Assembly (NCBI RefSeq): GCF_001949145.1
Contig: NW_019091493.1
Coordinates: forward strand, 377,681-441,680
DNA length: 64,000 bases
Direction: 5' to 3'
From: Acanthaster planci
Taxonomy: Eukaryota; Echinodermata; Asteroidea; Valvatida; Acanthasteridae
Part shown: one piece after another, positions 50,531-61,800 of the stretch
Position numbering within the stretch: the first letter of the stretch is position 1
Layout of the letters: each line of letters starts with the position of its first letter
Made by a program: the position numbers and the translations under genes
Notes under the pieces: generated by a model
Seen by the model: the letters and a program-made list of their open reading frames with translations, nothing else
What the model was told of the DNA's origin: nothing
Database searches by the model: none

Positions 50531-53300
50531 TGCTATATCTTTGATTGTTCTATGTGAAAACGAATTTTGAACAGTTTGCTGTAATGGAATGGTTGATAAG
50601 CTTAGAATAAGAATTGTTTAGGGGTCGACAAACAGACATCAGACTTTGCTCCAACCTACATCTGTAGAGGATTTTCAGTCACATGATATTTGACGGTCAG
50701 CATTCAATTTACACAGATTTGCTTGGACACGTGCACACTAAAGTCTCTCAACATTCTGGGGTACATGAAATTTCTAATAGAAGTACACAGTTTTGAAAAT
50801 GCACACGCCTCCACTTAAATGGTATGCTTCATGAAATGCCTCCATAAACTGCCTGCATGAATATTCTTCACTGTCATAACTGGAAACAATGCAAAACCCT
50901 TTTGCCTTCTCAAAATCAGAAGCAGGTAAATTGCAAGGTTAGGCGCTGATTAATGTAGGTCCAGCCTGGGAAAGGGGCTGTTCCATGCTGCTTTTAACAT
51001 GTTTAAAGTACACAGGAAGGAAGAGGGTTTATGGTCTTGACTTTTTCAATCTCCTCTTTATATAATACTGCAATACCAACATAAATTGTTTTTCATCTAA
51101 TTAATTTGAAAGCCCTGTGACTGTACATATATGTTTTCTAACTTGTTTTGCTCTTGTATTTAATAATACTTAATTTAATTAATACATGTCATTTCAAATT
51201 TTATTTAAACTCTTAGTTGTTATTGTTTTGACTTAAATTTATACAGTGTAATAAACTTTTAACCCTTGCGTAAGCGACCGTTATAAAAAACGCATACGGG
51301 TTATCGTATTTTTTTAATAACTTTTAAATTTTTTGTTGAATTGCGCTGAACATTTTTGTAATCCTTAAGCAACTGATGTCCTTCAAGACTGCCAAGTCCC
51401 TTTAACCTAGCTGTAACCCCTGTAGAGTAGGGCCTGTTGAAAGACCAGTATTCCCAGGGGTGATATTTGACCTCTCCCAGTAGGTGGATTTCTTTGTTGA
51501 CAGACATGCCAACAGGTCATGGGGGGCACTGAGCTGCAGAGGTTTACTGAGAAATGACCTGGATATTTTTTTATCCACGTGGATACTGGGTGTAAGTTTG
51601 TGGGAGTGGTTGCTCGCAGGGTTCCACACTATTTTGTTTAATATTTGTTTATATATGATAAGTTTGGAAAGCCCTTTGGCAGGAATTCTTTCCTTTTTGG
51701 CAATGCTTCGGGAGCTAATTAGATATTGTCCTTTACTTATTTCTCGCCAAATCTTATGTTTTTTGTGTGTGTACCGGTTTAACCTGTATACATCAAGAAT
51801 TGAAATAAATAAATAAATAAATAAAGAGTGAATGAATTTGAGACTGTGAAACCAAAAGAACACAAGAACACAGGAATACATGTGCTTGTAAGGTGTCTAG
51901 TAGCTGGTGATTCCACTCCTCCATGTCTAGACTCACAGACACTTTTAACCATATGATTGATGGACCCGGCTTGTGTCACAATTAGTCTCTGTCAGCACAC
52001 TGATTCCCCGCTTGTGAGTTTTTTTTTTAATTTGGAAGGGAGGTTGAGAGCTTGCCATAAAAAAGTGGACATGGTGACTTTGACTAAGGTCACATTTGAT
52101 GACAGTTTCGTAGTTTGATTTTCATTTGATGGTGGTGGTTGTTTGTTTTTAGGGTTTGAGTACATTTTATTTTAATTTCATTTATATGTTTAATTGTCTT
52201 GTTTTTGGTTTTGTGTTTCAACTTAAACACCAAGTACATTTACAAGTATACATCATGAAAAGTGCTTTGGATGTGTACGTACTGTTCTGTATCTCAGCAA
52301 TTACTTGGAGTTTAACAAAGAAATGTTTGTAGTGTCTCCGTGGATTGCTCTTTTGAAGTGGGAATGGCGTCCACGTTCTTAAATTTAATGATGAGCAATT
52401 ACAACCCCTGTGCAAACACGGCTGCGTGTTGGCAACAGATAGGCCTTTACGTTGTTTTGTGTCATGCCTAGTCAATATTTGGCAGAATTTGGAAAGGTTC
52501 TTTTTTTTTCATTTTGTTTAACTTTCAGAGTAAACTGCTTTTGCTTGCCCATCGAACCGCTCAAATAACTTTTGTGTTTGATACCCGTGCCTGCATCCAC
52601 ATGTAAAATGTTATTTAAATGCACTGACAAAAGCTGAGTACTTTTTGGCACACATCTTATAAATTTTTTATTTACAGTTTAGGTTTAACTTGCGAAGTGG
52701 AAAAGGTCAGCCCATAGAACAAATAGCGTTATCACCTGACTCAACAGACTTCTAATCCCTGAATATATTCCATACCTCAAGGAAAAGATGAGTACGGATG
52801 ATGGCAGTGGCTCATCACTGGCCCCAGGGCCACGGTTTTAATCTGATTATTTGGGGGATTTCCCCCCACACCATTTCTTTCCTTCCCTTTTTTCCCGCTC
52901 TTCCTAAGTCTAGCACCGCTGGCAGACAAAAGCATGACAGATGTGATATTTGCAAATGCCAGCCTGTCCGCTTAAGCAACGAGGGGTAATTCCCTTATCA
53001 GAAGTATCGGCTGCGTGGAGCGATCTTTGTGTGATACATGTATGTTTGAAAACAAATATTTTGAGTTGGCGATATTCAGCAAAATTGTGTACTGCCAAGA
53101 AATGGCAGCAACTGGGGAGGGGGAGGAGTTAACATAAATATACAGGAGGGGGGAATCTTACCATTTCATAGGAGAGTGTATATGCCCCTCCCATGTTCGT
53201 ATACATGTGGGGGGTAGCTGTTTCGTTGTAGATTTTCTTGACATTTGTGATCTGTCACCACAAAATGAGCTGAAAGTGGGAATTTTCAAAAATTGAGATA

Positions 53301-53481
53301 CAGTCAAACCTCGTTAATAAGAGGCCCTTCGGACTTGGCAAATTACCTTGTTATAACAGAAACCTTGTATTATCAGGAATGAAAACAATGATAAACAAAG
53401 GATTGGGACCTACATGTATGATTTTCCTTGTTATAAGCAGACTCTTGTATTAACAGTGCTCTTATTAACGAGATTCAACTG
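53301..53481. mobile_element. pogo/Tigger-like MITE
   Basis: A 181-bp element starting CAGTCAAACCTCGTTAATAA and ending TTATTAACGAGATTCAACTG, flanked by TA on both sides. The AACCTCGTTA-type end is characteristic of the pogo branch of the Tc1/mariner superfamily. No ORF is present, so it is non-autonomous. Confidence 0.65.
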
Positions 53482-54844
53482 TATTGGTATTTTTGAGTTC
53501 AGCAGAAAAAGAGCTTTCCAATGGCATGTACATGGAACGCTTAGGGTAAAAGTATAAGGTGACGATGTGACTTTATTCTGGCAGCTTTGCGTCTTTGTTC
53601 CCAACATTGTTTCAACATTTCAGACCAGGCACCAATAACACTGTTGTCAAAACTGCTGTGAAAAGGACATTTTGAACTATATGATCCTGCGAAATATTTG
53701 GAATTAAATAGGAGACAGGTTATTCTTTCCAAATACTTCAAAACCCCCAAATGAACCTCCACTTCAATATGACTTTGAACCTTCAAAAAAGGAAGGAGGG
53801 GAATGCGACTTTACTCTCATTTTGTCGTGATGGATCACATTTAATATGTGTATAACGGCATCGGAGTGCTGTGTGCATGCTCATCATGTACGGGTAGAGT
53901 TTGATCCAGATGGACAGACTTGCTGTGTAGTTTTTATACTTTGATTTCTAATTCACACTACTGTTATGAGTGAGCACTTGTTGCTACATCCTGCATCTAA
54001 AACTTGTTTGCCAACATGATGCATTTCAATTCATATTTTAAGAGAGACACGTACGAGTAGGCATCAAAATTATGAAATACGTTTTAAACCAATAAACAAG
54101 TTAACCAGACTTATACATCAACATAAGTATACAACAAAACCTGGATTTCAGGCCCAAACCCCTGAGCTGCATTGTGCGTTTAGAGTACATGCCCCCCATA
54201 CTCATATTTTAAACATTTACACTTGAGAAATCCACTGTGCTCTGCCAACTCAGATATCATCATTTGAGTGAGAGTGGCTCAGCAGCAGAAACTCTGACTG
54301 AAACTTGGACTTGTAGCTGTCAGACATCTTAATTGCAGGAGGCTGTCCCCATGGGCAACTTCAAATAGACAACTGTGTGTGTTGAGCTGAAATTGCACTC
54401 ATATGGTATTGAAATAGTGCTTCAAACCTGTATCTTGGCCAAATGTATGCAGTGCAAATTCATTTCTACCCACTCTCGGGTAGATTTCTCAAGATTTTCT
54501 CCACTTCAGGATTTCTGACCAAACTGTTTTGATATTTTAGAGGTTCAGTCGTTCAGTTTTTCCTTCACTGTTAAAAATGGTTGGAAAAAAATCTAATTCG
54601 GAGATTAAATGTTCCCGCCTCTGCCCCAGAAGAACATTCAACGTGTTTCTTATTTAAAGAAATATTTTCTTGTTTCACTCTCTGGGAAATATTTTGAGAG
54701 AGTGAAGATTTTGTCTTAAATTTTTTTTATCACGTTTAGCAATATGCTTGTTGTACTTTGTAACAGGAGTAAGATGAACACAGGATTTACGTATTTGGCA
54801 GAGATACCCGGTACCTTGTCAGCTTTTGAAAAGTGCTACAAGCA

Positions 54845-55270
54845 CAGTCATTTGCAAAAGTTTGGGACCAACCATAGAAAATGCATTAACCTGAAGGAAA
54901 ACCAAACTTAAACCAATCAATCATGGCAACTTACGTTTATTTTCAGTGTGTAACCTTGGTACCTTGGTTGAACATTTTTGACTACATTTCCATGATTTGA
55001 CATGTTAACAGTCTAATATTCAGTGTGCCCTCCCTTATTTCTGATTGCTCAGACTGGCTTTTTTTTCACCCATGCTGCCTTGGAGACAAAATGTCATACA
55101 AGACCTGCCTTTGCAACAAATTTCATTCAATGGGTAAATAGCACTACACTGACGTTATGCACCCCTGTAAAATCATGATAAGTAATCAGTCAATGAGACA
55201 GTGTAATGCAGGCCCAGTGACAGAAATACCAATCAAATTCCAGGTGGTCTTAAACTTTTGCAAATGACTG
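54845..55270 (-). mobile_element. 426-bp Tc1/mariner-like MITE, copy 2 (inverted)
   Basis: The reverse complement of this stretch matches 20115-20540 end to end at the same length of 426 bp, including the terminal word CAGTCATTTGCAAAAGTTT. TA follows its right end. It lies in the large intron only about 150 bp upstream of the exon at 55423. Confidence 0.7.
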
Positions 55271-55422
55271 TACATAGTGTTATTGTTACAACCCCTCTGT
55301 GGAATGTCTCACAGAATGTCTCTTCATTCCCCAAACTTACCCCTGCAGTACTAGTCCCATTTTTGTTCTTTTGGGGTAACCATGTGATAATGACTTCTGA
55401 TTGGTTTTTGCCCTGCTCTCAG

Positions 55423-55545
55423 GTAAACAGAGAATGCCAGAAACTGCGAGTGGAGGTGAATGAGCAGCGTCAGCTCTTTGAGAACACTGCCCTCGAGCGA
55501 GACATTCTTCACGAAAAAGTTGAGAAGCTGGAGAGAGACTTGTCG
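55423..55545 (+). CDS. RIMBP2: RIM-BP-like exon 3 (41 codons, coiled coil)
   Basis: A 123-nt exon in phase 0. The acceptor tract reads TTGCCCTGCTCTCAG before GTAAACAGA; the donor is TCG followed by GTGAGT at 55546. The peptide starts VNRECQKLRVEV, runs through NEQRQLFENTALERD, and ends VEKLERDLS. It continues the heptad pattern of the previous exon, with LLEH running straight into VNREC. The same frame stays open past the donor to a stop at 55869, so intron retention would add about 108 non-coiled residues, much of them from a dispersed repeat that starts roughly 38 bases after the donor. That reading is probably not used. Confidence 0.78.
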
Positions 55546-55582
55546 GTGAGTGTGCAGAGCAGAGTGCATTGTAGTTTGTTTT

Positions 55583-55770
55583 CTGTATTCGCCTCGAGCA
55601 GAAACACCCTTCCTCATCGGGTGAAAAGAGGAGTCTTCATTTTGTTGGCAGCGATGCGACCGCAACACTTGCATTTCCTAGTCGTTCTCGAACTAGCAAA
55701 GTTCATTTCTGGCCAAAGGTGCCTCCGTTGCCTAGAAAATTGCACCCTCTCTTGGTCAAGCTCGAGGCTC
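55583..55770 (+). repeat. Dispersed repeat, copy 2
   Basis: The partner of 42757-42940. It begins about 38 bases after the donor of the exon at 55423-55545, so the insertion sits at the very start of that intron. Confidence 0.55.
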
Positions 55771-57233
55771 ATAGCAAGGTTTTGTGAAATGCAACTTGCA
55801 TACATATACGCAACAAGAATCCTAGGGTGTGATTTGTCAGGTTTTTTTTATGGTTGTTGGGATTTTTGACCCCAAAATGCCAGATTTTTAGTGGCTTTAT
55901 CAGTTAAGATTTGCTGTCTGTTTTTGCGCTTTGTGCAGAAAACCATATACAAGATTTAAATGTCACCACACGTATTCATACAATTAGCAATTATGGAGAG
56001 AGCCAACACCTTGTTTTGTTATTCAAATTCCTGAAATGTCCTTAATCCCCACTGCTTGATGTTTCATGGATTTTCTCTCCGTTATTTTTTCTATTCTATA
56101 ATCTTATCCCTGAAATTGTCATTATACATGTGCTGGATGCACATTAAGAAATGTACTGCTCCTAAGGAAGATGAACAAATAAATCAACTGGAACACTCCA
56201 GTCAATTTCTTTGCTCATTTTTATGGTCACATGACTATGTGAGCACCTACGCGTACAACTTGTGCATTTTAGTTAGGTTGCCCTGTCTGGATTGTTAGGA
56301 ATATATTGCTGTTTGTTTTTCTGAGGCACCATGAAATTGGACCGGGAACGGGGGATCTTGTTTAGCATTTGTTAAACAGCTGCATGTAAATTAAAGTCCT
56401 GTTGCATAACATAACTGTGATGTTTGTGCAAAGTGTCAGTGACACAGACGTTACAAGTACACACGTGTATTTGGAGAGAGTTAGGGATCTTAAAGATGTT
56501 TTGTCCAATAAAATAAATGTGTTTTCTCCCTATCATTTCACATCGCGCTTCCTGCTTGACCCCCTGGGACATACACCATAGCATCTGCAAATGTTATCTC
56601 GCCGAAGTCCCTGCAAATATTTATGGTGCTTCTCATGTCCCGCTCCCTTGACGGCAACTTTGCCAGCTTCTCATTCCATCATTACAAACTGATCCATCGG
56701 GATAGGAGTCAAAGTGGGGGGGTGGCTGTCTCTTACTACTAACGCTGTCGGCTGGACATGAAAAGGGCTTCTGTCTTTGTATTTTCATCTCCCTGTTGCC
56801 GGGGTTACCCGGCACTGATGCAGGAATTGTTTTTTTTTTCCGGGGATGTCAACCCAAGTAAGAAACAGAGTGAAAACTGCCATAAGCTGTTGACTGATGA
56901 TGCGATGTGAAAGGCGCAAAATGTCTCTACAGGTGATTAATGGTCCTCCTGAATGTAAGAGTTTTAGATGACGGAGATATATGAAAGTGCCCGGCCTTTA
57001 CATTGTGTAAAGCTGGTTAATGGTGATTTGAACTAAGAGGATGAGATGAGACATGAAGGTGCCGGAAATGCCAAAGGTTTATTAAACGCATCAGTTTGGA
57101 TTTGAGCTGTTTGGCAAGCATTCATCTTCACGTAACATTTCTCCATACGCATACATTCAAGGGTTGACAATTTATACCTTTTTCGGGGGGGGGGGGTTGC
57201 ACTGTGTGTTTGCCTGTTGATTGGTTAGTTAGT

Positions 57234-57354
57234 TTTCATTGGTTTGGTTTGTTGGGTTGAGTTAGGTTAGGCTGAGTTGGGTTTGATTGGAATGAGATTG
57301 GCTTTGGCTCTTGGTTTGGTTTTTGTCTTGGCTTTGCCTGTTTGAATTTGGCTA
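57234..57354. repeat. GT-rich degenerate TTGG tract
   Basis: Many TTGGTTTGG, TTGGGTTGAG and TTAGGTTAGG words with no fixed period; the complementary strand reads as a Pro, Gln and Asn-rich pseudo-peptide. Confidence 0.5.
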
Positions 57355-58229
57355 ATAATAAGCATCTCCTTCTGACACTGTCCCGCTTAGGTTGGAAAGG
57401 TCTGCATTTGCTACCTTTAATGCCCTCTGTCAAGACTCAGTTTCATTAAGCTGTAATGAGCAGACAACATTGCTGAGCAAGGCTCCCCACACCCAGTGCC
57501 AAATCTATACACAGATCGTACTAGCCAGGGTCCAACCTCCAGAACCATGAAATCAAATTTCTCGTCCAGCACACACATCCCCATCTGAGGCTGCCCGCGT
57601 TTAATTGAATCTCAGCCCTGTCTCCTCCGCAGCACCCTACTGCTGCTGCAAAGTCCTACGACTACCTGTAACCAAACACGTCTTGGCCCGGGGGTTGCAG
57701 TGTGCATCTTTCCTCTGAAAGACAAACTGATCGCATCACAGTGTAAATTTGTTTTCTAGCCGGCCCGAGTGATGGCCAGCGTCGTTGGCTCTGCTTGATT
57801 CCCCACTCTCTCTACCCCTCCCTCACCAGCTGTGTGAAAGCAAAAACTGTTGCTGAAGAGAGAGAAGACAAATGGCATAGCATTACTAGCGTACTCTGTG
57901 GGTGGTTAGATGCTGTCTTCTCGCATCGATTTCGCTACAAACATTATTGTCCCGTTAACGCCGATATTACTACCACTGCTAGTGGTCACAAGTTTCCACT
58001 GATCTTGGGCAGCCTCGAAATCTCTGTAGAAGTGTGAGTGACACATAAATACAGTCTCAAAGTTTACCTGCTGCCAGAATTTTGGCAAAGTGAAGCATTC
58101 TGTCGTCTCAGGACAGACAGTACGGCATCTTCATTAAGAAAAGTGAGAGCCCATGTCTGCACTTCTAAATATATCAGCTACATGGAGAGTTCCGTTATTT
58201 AATTAAAAGAGAGAGACAATGTTGTAGTT

Positions 58230-58370
58230 GAGTCCTCCAGAAGTCCTTTTACAAGTCCTGTCAGACCAGTCACAGGTGACAGGGTGAACAGTGAAAAAAA
58301 AAGGAATGCTTTGTTTGTTTGTTTGTTTGAACAGCTTGTGGCTTCTGTTGGCTTGTGATGGACTTGACTT
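58230..58370 (+). repeat. Unexpanded relative of the 33-kb minisatellite element
   Basis: It has only a few AGTCC-type units (58234-58276), then ACAGGGTGAACA, GGAATGCTTTGT, CAGCTTGTG and TGTGATGGACTTG, in the same order as after the array at 33506-33600. A TTTG run lies at 58308-58330. Confidence 0.55.
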
Positions 58371-58982
58371 TGACTCTGAAATAAGTTGCTCGGAGCCAAT
58401 ATGTTCTCTCATCAACTTCTTCTCTGGAAGTTATTTCATATATGGTTTGCTTGTTTTTTTTTGTCCTTCCTTTCTGGCCACCCCCCATAAATATCCACAC
58501 CTTCCAAACGACACCACCAGTGTTCTCCCCCTGCCCCTCTGCGGATGTTACTTTGCCTCCTAGATTTGCAAACCTGCTCAGAGCAAACCCCACCGAATTG
58601 GAGCAGCCCGCCAATACTGTCTGGCCATCAGATGTGTCGCATTTGTGCCTCTGATTGAATAAGGCTCTTGGTGTCCCCTTTTCTTCCTTCTGACAGATTA
58701 TAGATCACCGCCTTGGTCGCAAGTGCAACCTTATAGCACCTTCTGACAGCCTGCCAATATTTCCTACACTCAGAAGGACCCATTAAAAATTCTAATTTGG
58801 TCCCCAATGAGCAATGAAAGCACCTTTTTCCATTGCCCAGCATCCAAAGTAGCCATTTTAGAACTCTCCAATCCCACTGAGACTTCAAAGTGATCAGCAA
58901 GGGTTTTGTTTTGAGACATTTTATCGTGGATTTTTGGGCTTGTTATTAAGGACTTTTTTTCCTTCAAGGTGTTACCAGTCTT

Positions 58983-59289
58983 GAGGCATTTTCACACTAC
59001 TGCCTCCCAACCCAGGTTGAATTCAATCCTAGGCGAGCCCATGGCTGCCCTGTGTTTTTTCGACCCTTCATTCATCCGAGCATTATTTCACACTTGTTTC
59101 ATGTGAATTGAGCTTATTATCAGTGTGAGTTGAACCCAGAAATGAGTACAAACAATTTTCAACCCGAGTTGAAGCCAATCTCGGGGTTGACACAGGGTTG
59201 ACAATTTTCAAGTGTAAATCTCTGCCGGTTTTCAACCCCACTTCAACCCTGCTTCAACCCCGAAATATGTCTAGTGTGAAAAGGCGTCA
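58983..59289. mobile_element. Terminal-inverted-repeat element, type 1
   Basis: The left end reads GAGGCATTTTCACACTA; the right end, reversed, reads GACGCCTTTTCACACTA. The interior has repeated TTCAACCC words on both strands. About 300 bp, no ORF, no clear target duplication. Confidence 0.45.
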
Positions 59290-59508
59290 TCATTGCTTTA
59301 GCCTGTTGTCTCTGACCATAGGAGCGAAATGCACTACCAGCCTGCGGCAGGCCCGTGCCAGGGTTGAAATGGGTAAATCATCTACATGGTTGGGAGGGGG
59401 GGAAGGGTCTACACTCTGGAGTCTGGTGTGTAAACAGTTGTTCAATGGCTTGAAATCTTCGGCTCGTCCTGATTTCCCACATGATCAAATCAGGTTTCCA
59501 TTGTAGCC

Positions 59509-59828
59509 GAAGCCCTTTCATACAAATATAGGATCTGGGTCAAGCCCAGTAATTTTCTGTAACCCTAGTTGATACTGGCGAGAATCCAATACAGCTTTTA
59601 TGCTGGAGTGGTTCTCAATCTACACAGGTGAAACAAACTTCAGCCCTGGGAAGGATCTGGATTTATAGGCTCTGCCATGGAGAAATGAGAACTTACTGCA
59701 GACCTGTGTTTGGATATGCGTACTGGCTTGAGCAGTACACCTTGCTTTAACCCTAATTCAGTCCAGGCAAGATCTGCTCATGGTCGATCCACGTTGATTT
59801 CAAAAATAGGAGAATGTGAAAGGGTCTC
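59509..59828. mobile_element. Terminal-inverted-repeat element, type 2
   Basis: The left end reads GAAGCCCTTTCATACA; the right end, reversed, reads GAGACCCTTTCACA. It lies 220 bp after a similar element and the terminal words are alike, so the two may share a superfamily. No ORF. Confidence 0.35.
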
Positions 59829-61754
59829 AGGAATTGGGTCATCAGTAGCATGTGGTTGATTTAGTGACCATAACGGTTAGAAACAGCTAGAAATCCCATG
59901 GTTTGAACCCTTCTTCAAAGAAGGCCACATTTTGGGAAAATATGATAAAATTGCAGCGTCCGTAGGTTTATGGAAAGCCTGGATTCTCACTCGTGTTTGG
60001 TTCCAGGTTCACATACTCCGTGCTGAAAATGAAAGTGGCAACCAGAAGCAGAACTTTATTTGCTTCCTTGATTTCTGTTAATTCCTTCACCTGTAATGCA
60101 GCCCTGTGTGGCCCAGTTGAGGGCAAATGTTGTCTGCTGGTTTCCTCCAAATTACCAATGTTACAAAACTACTTTTTCGTGAGTATTTCTAAATGTCAAA
60201 CAGTTTGAAGGATGGGGAACAATTCCTTAAGGCCTTTATAATATGGAGTGAGGACCATTTTTACACCCCCTCTAAAAAACAGTCTGAATTCTGTCTATAA
60301 AATGGAATTGATTTTGGTCTCGTTCTTCTTTAGGCTATTGCCGGGGCTATTGTGGTCCCCAAACCAACAGACGCTAGCAGACGGGTTGTTCACTCTCAGG
60401 CTGGCCGCTGGCAACTTTTACAACAATAATTAGATCATCTCTTTGGCCAAGAAGGAAAAAAAAAATGTGTCTGTCGAATAACCACTCGCGGCTTGAGCGG
60501 CTGGCTATACGCATTGTATCCAAATCACTGTGAGGGAGACACCTTGTGTCTCATGTAACAGCTAATCATGAGGGGAATTGCACACTGCGGGGGCCACAAC
60601 ATGTGGTTGCTGAATCGTAAATTGAATTTAGTCTGTCTGCACTAGGCAAGTGTTGCTCGCTCTTTCTCTCTGTCTTTTCCCTCCCCCCCCCGCATCCTTT
60701 CTGATCACTCCGTGTTATTGCTTGCTGCGGGCGCAGGAGGCGAATTCACATTGAGTACAATTTTCATCAACCTCGTGGCCCAAGGCAGCGGAGGGAATCG
60801 CTGGAAATTTACACGGCTGCTTTTGATCAAGGCAGTGTTTTGGGTTTTCTGTCTTAAGATGGACTGCTTGCAGAACGTATGGGCATGTAAAATGATGCAG
60901 TAAGGATCATAGAGTTTCAGTGGCTGGTGTCGTTGGTACATGACATGTACAATGCACCCATATAGGAGTGCAGACAAACAACTTAAATTGACCTGCTACC
61001 TGCAGTCTCCTATGCAGTGAAGATTCACATCCTGTTCTAGCTACATTTAGATCTGTCTTCAATGAGGTATTGACTCTCTGATGAAGTGAAAAAAAAAAGT
61101 TGTTGTGGCTCTGCCACAAAACTTTAATTCAATAAATTAACATGATACTCAGTCAAGCCTGAGGAGTAGACTGCCCTTGCTGAGTCACATAGGGGATAGA
61201 GTCAAAAACAGAAACCTACTTCTGCTGTTGAGCTGCAAAGCCTCAAGAAAGGGTTACTAACCCTCAAGTCACGCTGCCCCTCTGCAGCATTGGGAACAGG
61301 ACTGACTCTCCCCTCCTGCCCCCCCTTCCTTCCGCTGGCTTCATGAAGGTTGTTGATAAAATTGATTCCCAACTTGTCGGATGTGCTCTCCGAACATCGC
61401 GGGAGCCCCGGTGCATTGTTTTGACAAGGAACTCTCGGCCGGGGCATTTGGGGGCTCTTGAGGACATTTTCAATGCACAGTGCCATTTGTGACATCAGGA
61501 AGCACCGGGCTGGGAGGACTGCTTTCTTGTTCTATCATATGTTTTATTAAAGGCTGAGTATTGCCCCTCCGCCCTCCCGATCTTTTGGGACTTGACAAAA
61601 CGCAGTCTAGGAATGGACAGAGAAGTGTCGTTTGCTCGATGGTCAGTGATTCTGTCAATGTAGCCACTCTTCACATGATGCTTTCAGTGGGGGACACAGC
61701 ATGCTGAGTTTCATGAGAATGACCCAAGTTTGCCCGAATCAAAACTTGTCAATA

Positions 61755-61800
61755 TACATGTATAACAACCTGCCATACATGTACATGTATAAAATCTCCC
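61755..61800. repeat. TACATG-rich cluster in an intron
   Basis: ATATACATGTATA and ATACATGTACATGTATA lie close together. Confidence 0.55.

Larger units (their letters stand above)
45553..55422 (+). other. Large intron between visible exons 2 and 3
   Basis: About 9.9 kb with no exon I can support. It holds a SINE on the minus strand, a pogo-like MITE and one copy of the 426-bp MITE, each listed separately. Stretches at 45553-50251, 50531-53300 and 53482-54844 show only AT-rich unique-looking sequence with short simple runs, including an AATA tract at 51803-51825. Joining exon 2 to exon 3 directly keeps the coiled-coil pattern, so a hidden exon is not needed. Confidence 0.6.

Noticed and set aside
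55258-55869. 203-codon open frame taken as one gene
   Set aside because: It begins inside a MITE, includes a true 41-codon exon with a strong acceptor and donor, and continues into a dispersed repeat.
57830-57890. Exon-like stretch (VKAKTVAEEREDKW) with an excellent acceptor between the exons at 55423 and 63527
   Set aside because: With the open frame it would start in a different phase from the neighbouring exons and break the reading frame; the phase-0 frame has a stop.
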